Below are positions 1 to 6,272 of a stretch of 8,210 nt of DNA, piece after piece. The stretch is from an uncultured Gemmatimonadota bacterium (GTDB lineage Bacteria; Gemmatimonadota; Gemmatimonadetes; Gemmatimonadales; Gemmatimonadaceae). Numbering within the stretch: position 1 is the first letter of the stretch; the number at the start of each line of letters is the position of its first letter. The position numbers and the translations under genes were made by a program. The stretch spans positions 1 through 8,210 of the forward strand of contig CAMLEQ010000154.1 of assembly GCA_946479015.1 (NCBI GenBank). Direction: 5' to 3'. Below the pieces are notes generated by a model that saw nothing but the letters and a program-made list of their open reading frames with translations, searched no databases and was not told the origin of the DNA.

Positions 1-124
1 CGCGAGAGCACGCCGGAGCGAGCAGGGTGCAGAGGAGGAGCGTGGCCACGAGCGACAGACGCCACGAGCGGCCGGATGCGAGGGCGTCGCGGCGAGAGCG
101 CACCGGAATCGGAGAGGCACGCAT
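1..124 (-). CDS. Exported protein, N-terminal part only (runs off left edge)
   Basis: Seen directly: reading the minus strand from an ATG at 124-122 gives an open frame of 41 codons to the window edge. The N-terminus carries many arginines (residues 9, 11, 12, 19, 22). A hydrophobic core follows at about residues 23-36 (LSLVATLLLCTLLA), ending in APA then Cys39. This is a typical Sec signal peptide. APA fits a signal peptidase I site. The cysteine straight after it also raises the possibility of a lipoprotein, but the -3 residue is Ala rather than the usual Leu, so the lipobox is poor. An AGGAG sequence (minus strand, 133-129) lies 5 bases before the ATG and decides the start. The gene is divergent from the flippase operon and shares its upstream region. 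The mature part is outside the window, so function cannot be given; an export or cell-envelope role beside a polysaccharide cluster is only a guess. Confidence 0.7.
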   Translation of the reverse strand, partial: MRASPIPVRSRRDALASGRSWRLSLVATLLLCTLLAPACSR

Positions 125-128
125 CGGG

Positions 129-133
129 GCTCC
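129..133 (-). promoter_or_regulatory. Ribosome binding site of the divergent exported protein
   Basis: The minus strand reads AGGAG here, 5 bases upstream of the ATG at 124. It is one of the best Shine-Dalgarno matches in the window and fixes the start of the left-edge gene. Confidence 0.6.
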
Positions 134-294
134 TGGGCGTGGGGGCTGGGGAACGGCGCCGATGGCGGAGCGCGAGGGGGTGGCGTGTCCCGCTCCGCCA
201 GAACGTTGCCCTGGAACTACGAGCCGAGTCCCGGTGGCGTAACGCCCGAACATCGGTCATCTCGACGGAAGGAATCCAGAAATTAGGAAACTCT

Positions 295-322
295 TTGCCG
301 AATCGTCTCCGATGCGTATTTT
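295..322 (+). promoter_or_regulatory. Candidate sigma70-type promoter of the flippase operon
   Basis: A -35-like TTGCCG at 295-300 (4 of 6 matches to TTGACA) is followed after 16 bases by a -10-like TATTTT at 317-322 (4 of 6 matches to TATAAT). It lies in the AT-richer part of the divergent region, upstream of the flippase start at 473, and would leave a leader of about 140 bases. Promoter consensus in this organism is unknown, so this is inference from two weak hexamers. The inverted repeat at 316-339 overlaps the -10 and the likely start site, where a repressor could act. Confidence 0.3.
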
Positions 323-339
323 GCCGTGCTCGGCAATAC
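316..339. repeat. Inverted repeat TTGCCG-TGCT-CGGCAA
   Basis: A perfect 6-base dyad, TTGCCG at 321-326 and CGGCAA at 331-336, is separated by TGCT. The flanks GTA (316-318) and TAC (337-339) extend the symmetry if two extra T bases on the left are allowed to bulge. It sits between divergent genes and overlaps the proposed -10, so it may be an operator. It could also fold as a short RNA hairpin in the leader. A terminator is unlikely because no T-tract follows. Confidence 0.4.
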
Positions 340-472
340 AGCTCGGACGGGCGATGACCCCGTCCTCGCTCCGCGACCCGCGATGACAGGCGGGCGTGTA
401 CCCACCGAACGACCCGTCGTTTTCCCGGGCGACCCGATGCCGGGCGCCATGAAGCGTGGAGCAGGTTGAGCG

Positions 473-2047
473 ATGTCGCACGCCGCATCCCAGGCACTTC
501 CCACGGACGATCCGTCCACGAGCTCCGAGCTCGCGCCCCCCGCGGCCGCTCGGGCGGACGCGCCGGGCCGGCTCCACACCGATGTGGCGGATTCCGTCCG
601 CAACGCGGTGAAGCTCGGCTCCTCGCTCCTCGCCACGTGGGCCGTCGCCCTTGGCGTACGCATCCTTCTCCCCCGCGTGCTCGGCCCCGCGGCGTTCGGC
701 ACCTACCAGTTCGCGGATGCCTTCACCACCACCGTGTTCATCGTCATGAGCCTGGGGGTGGAGACGTACATCCGGAAGGAGGTCGCCACGCGCAGCGATC
801 ACGCGAGCGACTTCTTCGGGGGGACGCTGATCGTGCGCGTCGCGCTCGGCGTGCTGGTGACGGTGGTAGCGCTCTGGGGGCTCGGCGTGTCGGGGAAGTC
901 GGCGGATGTGCGGCGCCTCGTGCTGGTGCTGGGCGTGACGCAGTTGCTGTTCAACCTGAACAGCTCGTACGCCGCGCTCCTGCAGGCGAAGGGGGAGGTG
1001 GATGGCCTCTCGGTGATGAACGTCGCCGCGAAGCTCGCGTGGGGGATCGGGATCGGCGTGGCGCTGGCGCTGCACGGCGGCGTGTTCGCCGTCGGCGTGG
1101 CGATGCTGATCTCGGAGTCGCTGCGCACCATGGCGCTGGTGGCGCTCGCGGGACGGCACCTCCGGTTGCGCTACACCATCCATTGGCGCCCCACCGCCGC
1201 CGTTCTCCTCGCGAGCGTGCCGTACTACCTGATGGCGCTCTTCCAGACCGTGTACGCGCGCATCGACGTGAGCATCATGTCGTACGTCACGAGCGACGTG
1301 GAGGTGGGGTGGTACGGGGCGGCGTCGAACATCGCGGGCATGTCGCTCCTGCTCGCGCCGCTGATCACGTGGGTGCTCCTGCCGCTCACGTCGCGCGCGG
1401 CCGCGCGGTCCGAGGAGGAGCTCACCGTGGTGAGCCGGCGCTCGATGGAGCTGATCCTCTGCATGGCGATCCCGGTGTCGCTGTTCCTGTATCTCGCCGC
1501 GGGACTGATCGTGCACGACGTGTTCGGCCCCGCGTACGAGCCGGCCCGGCGCAGCCTGGAGATCCTCGCGCCACTGTTCGTGCTCACGTACGCTGCCATG
1601 GTCAGCGCGACGATGCTGATCCGACTCGAGCGCGGGTGGGCAGTGACGTGGATCTCGATCGCCGGCGGCATCGCCTCCCCGCTGCTCAACCTCTGGCTCA
1701 TCCCTCGCTGTGCCGCGGCCTTCGGGCACGGGGGCGCCGGGATCGGCGCGGCGATCACGCTGATCGTCACGGAGCTGGGCACCACGGCGGCGATGACGTG
1801 GCTGCTCGGCGGGCGCGCCTTCGACGGGCGAAGCTGCGGCGTGCTGGCGAAGACGTGCGCCGCGTGCCTGGTAGTGATCGCCGCCGACCGGCTGGCCGCG
1901 CCGCTGGGCGCCTGGCGCCTGGTGGGCGACGCGGCGCTCTACGTGGCGATCGTGGTGGCGTGGGGGGCGCTGGACCTGCGGGGGATGGTCGAGCTGCTCC
2001 GCGGCGCGCTCGCCCGCCGCGCGCACCCCGACCTGGAGGCCGCGTGA
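473..2047 (+). CDS. Wzx-type polysaccharide/lipid-linked oligosaccharide flippase
   Basis: This is a 524-residue polytopic inner-membrane protein of the MOP/RfbX (Wzx) polysaccharide-transporter family. The family moves undecaprenyl-diphosphate-linked repeat units from the cytoplasmic to the periplasmic face. The first 35-40 residues are rich in Ser, Ala, Pro and Asp and look disordered. From residue 45 on, hydrophobic segments alternate with short loops to the end. The family-typical LGPAAFGTYQF (about 70-80) follows the first helix, and GWYGAASNI (about 279-287) marks the middle helices. The length is slightly above the usual 420-500, mostly because of the N-terminal tail. The ATG at 473 has an AGG at 463-465 (7-base gap) and a GGAG at 458-461. 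Its stop overlaps the next start by one base (TGATG), so the two genes are probably translationally coupled. No substrate can be inferred. MurJ is less likely because the context is glycosyltransferases. Confidence 0.88.
   Translation: MSHAASQALPTDDPSTSSELAPPAAARADAPGRLHTDVADSVRNAVKLGSSLLATWAVALGVRILLPRVLGPAAFGTYQFADAFTTTVFIVMSLGVETYIRKEVATRSDHASDFFGGTLIVRVALGVLVTVVALWGLGVSGKSADVRRLVLVLGVTQLLFNLNSSYAALLQAKGEVDGLSVMNVAAKLAWGIGIGVALALHGGVFAVGVAMLISESLRTMALVALAGRHLRLRYTIHWRPTAAVLLASVPYYLMALFQTVYARIDVSIMSYVTSDVEVGWYGAASNIAGMSLLLAPLITWVLLPLTSRAAARSEEELTVVSRRSMELILCMAIPVSLFLYLAAGLIVHDVFGPAYEPARRSLEILAPLFVLTYAAMVSATMLIRLERGWAVTWISIAGGIASPLLNLWLIPRCAAAFGHGGAGIGAAITLIVTELGTTAAMTWLLGGRAFDGRSCGVLAKTCAACLVVIAADRLAAPLGAWRLVGDAALYVAIVVAWGALDLRGMVELLRGALARRAHPDLEAA
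2035..2039 (+). promoter_or_regulatory. Ribosome binding site deciding the GT2-acetyltransferase start
   Basis: GGAGG lies inside the end of the flippase gene, 7 bases before the ATG at 2047. It favours that ATG over the in-frame GTG at 2044 and over any earlier start in the long open frame that runs antiphase through the flippase. Confidence 0.6.
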
Positions 2048-3705
2048 TGGCGAACGGCGCGATGCGGCCGCCGCTCGTGAGCGTCATCGTCGCGACGTAC
2101 AACCGGCTCGCGTCGGTCACGCGCCTGCTCCAGTTGCTGGCGGAGCAGACGCTGCCGCCGGACCGGTTCGCGGTGATCGTCATCGACGACGGCTCGACGA
2201 CCCCCGGGGCACCGGCGCTGTCGCCGCTGACGACGCCTTACCCGCTGGTGGTGGTGACGCAGGAGAACGGCGGCCCCGCGGTCGCGCGGCACACGGGGAT
2301 CCTGCGCGCGAGCGCGGATCTGGTGGTCATCGTGGACGACGACATGCGCGTCGAGCCGACCTTCCTGGCGGAGCACCTGGAGGCGCACGCCGGGAGCGCA
2401 CGCCGCGTGGTGCTCGGGCGGCTCCGGACGGAGCCCGGCGCGAGACCGCGCCTGTTCGAGCGCGCGCGCCAGGCGCTGCTCGACCGCCAGGCCGCCGACG
2501 TGCAGGCGGGGCGCTCGACGCTGCGCGGCGCGAACCTGTACACCGGGAACGTGTCGCTCCGCCGCGCCGACTATCTGGCGGTGGGCGGCTTCGATCCGGC
2601 GCTCCGCCTCTCGGAGGACGCGGAGCTCGGGATGCGCCTCGAGGAGCACGGCGCGGAGTTCGTGCTCTCGGAGCGGGCGTGTTCCTGGCACGCATCGGAT
2701 CACGACCGGCTCATCGCGTGGATGCGCCGCGGCGTCGCGTACGGGGCCTCGGACGCGCGCATCGCGCGGAAGCACGGGATGCGCCGCGCCACGAGCCCGT
2801 GGCGCTTCCTCCTCGAGGTGCACGCCGTGTCGCGGCCGCTGCTCCTGGCGAGCGCGCTCTCTCCGACGCTCCTGCGTCCCGTGTCGTGGCTCGCGGTGCT
2901 CGTGGCCACCGCGCTGGGGCGCCTCGGGGCGGAGCGCGTGGCGATCGCCGGCGCCACGTTCGCGTACGGGCTCCAGTACTTCGCCGGCGTCCGCCTGGAA
3001 GCCGGCACGCGCCGGCGGGTGCTCGCCGAGCTGGGGGAGTACCTGAGTGGGTGCGCGGGACCGGAGCTCGGCGCCATCGCGCGCTTCGGGAAGTTTCTCG
3101 CCGACGTGCGCGCGGACCGCGCGGCGCTGGCGCGCGCGGACGCCAAGTACCGCTCGGCGCCGCGGCGCTCGGGGCTCGTGCGCGAGAGCGTGGAGCGGAT
3201 CGGGTTGCAGATGATGATCGCGTACCGGTGGATGCGGCTCTTCCGCGACACCGGCCCGGTGCTCGTGGCGAAGATCATCTCGCGGCTCATCCGGCACTGG
3301 TACGCCGCGGAGCTCCACTGGGATGCCGATCTGGCGCCCGGCGTGATCATCGTGCACGGGACGGGGCTCGTGATCAGCCACGCCGCCCGGGTGGAGGCGG
3401 GGTGCATCCTGTTCCAGCACGTGACGCTCGGGGAGAGCATCGACGCCGAGAGCCGCATGGTCGGGGCGCCGGTGTTGGAGGCGGACGTGCACGTGGGGCC
3501 GGGGGCGACGCTCCTCGGTCCGATCACCATCGGGCGCGGGAGCAAGATCATGGCGACCGCGCTGGTGATGCGCTCCGTTCCGCCGAACAGCCTGGTGGAG
3601 ACGCCGGCGCCGTGCGTCCACGAGCGCGGCGCGCGGGTGCGCGCCGAGAGGGGGGAGCTGGCGGAGGCTCCGGAAGCGGGGGCGCTCGACGGAGCGCGCT
3701 CGTGA
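2047..3705 (+). CDS. Fusion: GT2 glycosyltransferase and serine-acetyltransferase-like LbH domain
   Basis: A 552-residue two-domain protein. Residues 8-250 are a GT-A/GT2 glycosyltransferase: VSVIVATYNR at 11-20, IDDGS at 46-50, the metal/nucleotide-binding VDDD at 96-99, GNVSLRR at 167-173, and the catalytic-region SED at 189-191. Residues 262-313 are hydrophobic and may bind the membrane. Residues 378-515 resemble CysE-type serine acetyltransferases: a helical lead-in, then hexapeptide repeats with HGTG at 437-440, QHVTLG at 457-462 and GPITIGRGSKI at 491-501. His437 aligns with the CysE catalytic histidine. The position of the CysE catalytic Asp (15 residues earlier) is Glu422, as I recall from polysaccharide-cluster homologues. 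The likely roles are sugar transfer plus O- or N-acetylation of the repeat unit, not cysteine synthesis; the acetylation part is inference. The open frame extends far upstream, but that part is antiphase to the flippase; the start is set by the GGAGG. The stop overlaps the next GTG by four bases. Confidence 0.85.
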   Translation: MANGAMRPPLVSVIVATYNRLASVTRLLQLLAEQTLPPDRFAVIVIDDGSTTPGAPALSPLTTPYPLVVVTQENGGPAVARHTGILRASADLVVIVDDDMRVEPTFLAEHLEAHAGSARRVVLGRLRTEPGARPRLFERARQALLDRQAADVQAGRSTLRGANLYTGNVSLRRADYLAVGGFDPALRLSEDAELGMRLEEHGAEFVLSERACSWHASDHDRLIAWMRRGVAYGASDARIARKHGMRRATSPWRFLLEVHAVSRPLLLASALSPTLLRPVSWLAVLVATALGRLGAERVAIAGATFAYGLQYFAGVRLEAGTRRRVLAELGEYLSGCAGPELGAIARFGKFLADVRADRAALARADAKYRSAPRRSGLVRESVERIGLQMMIAYRWMRLFRDTGPVLVAKIISRLIRHWYAAELHWDADLAPGVIIVHGTGLVISHAARVEAGCILFQHVTLGESIDAESRMVGAPVLEADVHVGPGATLLGPITIGRGSKIMATALVMRSVPPNSLVETPAPCVHERGARVRAERGELAEAPEAGALDGARS

Positions 3706-4838
3706 GCCCGCGCGCGCGCCGCCCGCTCCGCACACCGCGCCACGCGGCGCGCGAGCTGTGGCGGCTGATGGCGTCGCAGGTGACCGCCGGCGCCTCGCGC
3801 GCGCTCCAGAACGGCACCCGACGCGGCGACCACGGCGCCCCGATCACCACGGGACCCGACCGCACCGTGCTCCTCTTCTTCGAGGACGTGGAGCGCGATC
3901 GCTTCCTGCGCCACGACCGCCACGTGCGCAGGGCGGCGCGCCGGGTGTACCACGCGCTCACGCACGGACAGCGCGCGACGGGCTTCGAGAACGCCTTCCG
4001 CCTGCTGCGCCGGGCGCTCGAGCGCGCGGGGTGCCGCGTGGTCGTCAACAACTTCTCGCTGGCGCGCCGGCACCCCGAGCACCCGGTGGGGATCTGCGGC
4101 TACCCGCACGTGCTGGAGCGATGGGCGCCGTGCAACCCGGCGGTGCTGGGACCGGGGTTGTTCGACCACCCCGCACAGCATCCACGGCTGATGGACGATC
4201 CCCGGTTCCGCACCTACCTGGTGCCGTGCGACTGGATGCGCGAGCTGTTCGCTCCCGTCTACGGGCGCTGCGCCGTCTGGTTCGGCGGCATGGATGTCGA
4301 CGCGTGGCCCGACTGCCGCGACCAGCCGAAGGACATCGACGTGCTGGTGTACGAGAAGGTCCTCTGGAGTCGCGAGCACGCCGTCCCCGCGGTGCTCGAC
4401 CCCGTGCTGCGCGAGCTGCGCCGGCGCGGCCTCCGGACGGCCGTGCTCCGCTACGGGAGCTACGATCGCGCGGAGTACCTCGCGCTCCTCGCGCGCGCTC
4501 GCGGCATGGTGTTCCTGTGCGAGCACGAGACGCAGGGGCTGGCATATCAGGAGGCGCTGGCGTGCAACGTCCCCGTGCTGGCGTGGGATCAGGGCTACTG
4601 GCTCGATCCCGTGCGCGAGCGGTACTCGCGCGAGCCCGTGCGCGCCTGCTCCGTGCCGTACTTCTCCGACGCCTGCGGCGAGCGGTTCGTGGACGCCGAC
4701 GCGTTCCCGGAGGCGCTCGACCGGTTCCTCTCTCGCCTCGCCAGTTACGAGCCGCGACGCTACGTGCGCGAGCACCTCTCCCTCGAGGAGTCGGCCCGGC
4801 GGTATCTCGAGGTCTACACGGCCGCGGCCAGGGGATGA
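3702..4838 (+). CDS. GT-B fold glycosyltransferase (GT4-like)
   Basis: A 378-residue probable retaining glycosyltransferase. The N-terminal half (about 55-175) would be the acceptor-binding Rossmann-like domain, with TVLLFF at 55-60 as a first strand and a conserved-looking FDHPAQHP at 154-161. The C-terminal half (about 190-345) is the nucleotide-sugar-binding domain: DIDVLVYEK at 211-219, then CEHETQGLAYQEALACNVPVLAW split around residues 273-295. That stretch contains an E-x7-E arrangement (Glu276, Glu284) typical of GT4-type enzymes. The GTG at 3702 is chosen because GGAG (3691-3694) lies 7 bases upstream and GTGA overlaps the previous stop, a common coupled arrangement. The ATG at 3768 (residue 23) is the alternative. 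It would add a sugar to the lipid-linked repeat unit in the cytoplasm; donor and acceptor are unknown. It is the last gene of the first overlapping set, before a 223-base gap. Confidence 0.82.
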   Translation: MSPRARRPLRTPRHAARELWRLMASQVTAGASRALQNGTRRGDHGAPITTGPDRTVLLFFEDVERDRFLRHDRHVRRAARRVYHALTHGQRATGFENAFRLLRRALERAGCRVVVNNFSLARRHPEHPVGICGYPHVLERWAPCNPAVLGPGLFDHPAQHPRLMDDPRFRTYLVPCDWMRELFAPVYGRCAVWFGGMDVDAWPDCRDQPKDIDVLVYEKVLWSREHAVPAVLDPVLRELRRRGLRTAVLRYGSYDRAEYLALLARARGMVFLCEHETQGLAYQEALACNVPVLAWDQGYWLDPVRERYSREPVRACSVPYFSDACGERFVDADAFPEALDRFLSRLASYEPRRYVREHLSLEESARRYLEVYTAAARG

Positions 4839-4841
4839 GGC

Positions 4842-4878
4842 AATTTTTTCCGGTTGAATGAGAACTTTTTGCCGATTG
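4842..4878. repeat. Two T-rich boxes in tandem upstream of the second gene set
   Basis: AATTTTTTCCGGTTG (4842-4856) and AACTTTTTGCCGATTG (4863-4878) are imperfect direct repeats starting 21 bases apart, about two helical turns. The second matches AACTCTTTGCCGAAT at 289-303 upstream of the flippase at 13 of 15 positions. They may be binding sites for a regulator shared by both gene sets. This is inference from sequence likeness only. Confidence 0.35.
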
Positions 4879-4945
4879 TTGCGTCGCGCGTGCACGCGAT
4901 GTTACACGCCGCCGAAATACCAGTCAGGCAGACTGTAGCGATCTC

Positions 4946-4972
4946 TTGTGTATTAGAGAATTCTGTGATACT
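4946..4972 (+). promoter_or_regulatory. Candidate promoter of the second gene set
   Basis: TTGTGT at 4946-4951 could be a -35 and GATACT at 4967-4972 a -10. TGT lies directly before the -10, giving an extended -10 (TGTGATACT). The 15-base spacer is short; reading the -35 one base earlier gives 16. The region is much poorer in GC than its surroundings (58 of 120 at 4841-4960), which supports a promoter. Transcription would start near 4979 and leave room for a start at 5011, 5056 or 5062. Confidence 0.35.
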
Positions 4973-5061
4973 GTGGGCGAGCACGGCCGCCACGGGTTCC
5001 TCGAACGGCAGTGCGTCGGAGCTGCACGGAGCATCGAGTTCAATCGCCTTCGCAGGTGGCT

Positions 5062-6243
5062 GTGACTTCCTCATCGACCCCGCACCCCACTCCCCCGTCG
5101 TCGCCGTCGGCATCGAACGATACCGGTACCAGCGACTCGCCGGATGTGGCGAGAGATGGGATCTGCGGGATCGTTCTCGCGGGCTCGCATCACTGGGGGA
5201 ACGGCTCGTTCGAGCACGTGCTGCGCGGTCCGCTCCTTCCCGTGGCGCAGACGCCGATCATCTGCTACCCGCTCGGGTGGCTGCGGGCCGGGGGCGTGCG
5301 CGAGGTCAAGATCTGCGCGAACAGCAACACCGGTGCTGTTCGCGACCTGCTGGGCCGGGGGGGCGCGCTGGCCATGGCCCTCGACTACTACGAGGACGGT
5401 ACGCCGCGCGGTCCCGCGGGGTGCGCGCGCGATGCCGCGCGCCTCTCGGAGGCGGACACGTTCGTGATCGTGGAGGGAGCGCTGATCCCCTCGCTCGACC
5501 TGCGTGCGCTGCTGCGCAGGCACCGCGAGAGCGGGGCGGCGGTGACGGTGGTGGTGGAGCTGGACCGGCGCAAGCGCGCGCTCGGGAGCGAGAATCCGCG
5601 CTTTCCCGGTGGCATCTACGTCGTCGATCGGCGCGTCCTGCACGAGGTCGCGCCCACCGGCTACCACGACATCAAGGAAGGATTGCTCGAGCGGTTGTAC
5701 GTGCGCGGCGAGCGCGTGCTGATGTGCGAGGCTCAGGGGATCACCCCGCGCGTGCTCGACTACGCGACGTACATGTCGGTGAGCCGCTGGATGATCGGCC
5801 GCACCGTGGACCACCCGGATTTCCTTCCCGAGTTCGTGCGGGAAGGGCAGTTGCTGCGTCACCCATCCGCGCGGGTCGACGCGACCGCGCAGGTGATCGG
5901 GCCGGTGATCGTGGGGCGCAACGCGCACGTGGGGGAGGGGGCCGTGATCGTCGGACCGACGACGGTAGGCACGGGCTCCACCGTCGAGGCGGGGGTGCTG
6001 CTGTCGCGTTCCGTCGTGTGGCCGAGCTGTCTGATCGGAGCGGGAGCCATCGTCGATGCCTCCTTCCTCGGCGCGGGGATCACGGTCCGTCCCGGCGAGC
6101 ACCTGTTCGGCGCGTCGAAGTTCGCACCCGAGGATGCTGCACTGCACGTCCCGCCGCCGGATTGGGAGCTGCCGGCCGCATCGTTCCCCGCCGTTCGCTC
6201 CGTGGAGCGCGCGGCCAGCACCGAGGATCGCACCCGCCGATGA
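5062..6243 (+). CDS. Divergent sugar-nucleotidyltransferase-like protein with hexapeptide LbH tail
   Basis: From the GTG at 5062 the product has 393 residues. AGGTGG (5054-5059) overlaps the best spacing for it. In-frame GTGs at 5011 and 5056 are alternatives with weaker ribosome sites. Residues 1-32 are Ser/Thr/Pro-rich and probably disordered. Residues 34-240 follow the NTP_transferase (GlmU/RmlA/mannose-1-P guanylyltransferase-like) fold: IVLAG at 37-41, PLLPV at 57-61, GIYVVD at 184-189, DIKEGLL at 203-209. Residues 267-348 are hexapeptide repeats forming a left-handed beta-helix. The canonical G-x-G-T-R glycine-rich loop is absent. The lysine normally before PLLPV is Gly56. The metal-binding Asp of the usual NGD motif is Ala140 (VEGA). 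It may therefore be a catalytically dead, regulatory or repurposed nucleotidyltransferase, or an acyltransferase acting through the LbH part. It is followed by a related module fused to the initiating phosphoglycosyl transferase, which suggests they work together. Confidence 0.78.
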   Translation: MTSSSTPHPTPPSSPSASNDTGTSDSPDVARDGICGIVLAGSHHWGNGSFEHVLRGPLLPVAQTPIICYPLGWLRAGGVREVKICANSNTGAVRDLLGRGGALAMALDYYEDGTPRGPAGCARDAARLSEADTFVIVEGALIPSLDLRALLRRHRESGAAVTVVVELDRRKRALGSENPRFPGGIYVVDRRVLHEVAPTGYHDIKEGLLERLYVRGERVLMCEAQGITPRVLDYATYMSVSRWMIGRTVDHPDFLPEFVREGQLLRHPSARVDATAQVIGPVIVGRNAHVGEGAVIVGPTTVGTGSTVEAGVLLSRSVVWPSCLIGAGAIVDASFLGAGITVRPGEHLFGASKFAPEDAALHVPPPDWELPAASFPAVRSVERAASTEDRTRR

Positions 6244-6272
6244 AGCGTCCCCTGGCAGCGAGGCGCCCGTGA
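6240..6272 (+). other. 10-codon ORF bridging two genes (possible coupling peptide or frameshift trace)
   Basis: ATG at 6240 overlaps the previous stop (ATGA). The frame encodes MKRPLAARRP and stops at 6270-6272, overlapping the GTG start of the next gene (GTGA). A GAGGA lies at 6223-6227, 12 bases upstream. It may simply be chance, a translational relay between the two genes, or the true N-terminus of the downstream protein displaced by a frame change in the sequence. Confidence 0.25.

Larger units (their letters stand above)
125..472. other. Divergent intergenic region between two oppositely oriented genes
   Basis: This 348-base stretch separates the minus-strand exported protein from the plus-strand flippase. 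I find no convincing gene in it: the open frames crossing it have arginine-rich, low-complexity translations typical of chance frames in GC-rich DNA. The middle (281-340) has 28 G/C of 60, far below the surroundings, which fits a promoter region. It holds a TTGCCG inverted repeat and a candidate promoter, listed separately. A seven-codon stretch from the ATG at 449 (MKRGAG, stop at 467-469) lies just before the flippase start and in the same frame; I do not regard it as a gene. Confidence 0.6.

Noticed and set aside
284..299. Sigma54-type promoter (GG...TTGC)
   Set aside because: TTGC fits the -12 element, but GG at 286-287 is 11 rather than 12 bases from GC and most of the -24 element does not match. 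The related box at 4863 has no GG at all.
27..357. Two short plus-strand ORFs at the left end
   Set aside because: They are Arg/Gly/Glu-rich without motifs, and overlap a better supported minus-strand start with a ribosome site and signal peptide.
466..2046. Upstream extension of the GT2-acetyltransferase frame to 466 (1079 codons)
   Set aside because: This part is antiphase to the flippase and is Arg/Gly-rich low complexity; the GT2 domain and a GGAGG site begin at 2035-2047.
4820..4850. Intrinsic terminator after the GT-B gene
   Set aside because: GGCCGCGGCC (4820-4829) is palindromic and a T6 tract follows at 4844-4849, but the palindrome leaves only a 3-base stem and lies 14 bases from the T tract. 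No stable stem abuts the T tract.
4814..5113. Minus-strand 99-codon ORF spanning the second intergenic gap
   Set aside because: It has no motif, covers the end of one gene and the start of another, and no promoter or ribosome site supports it.
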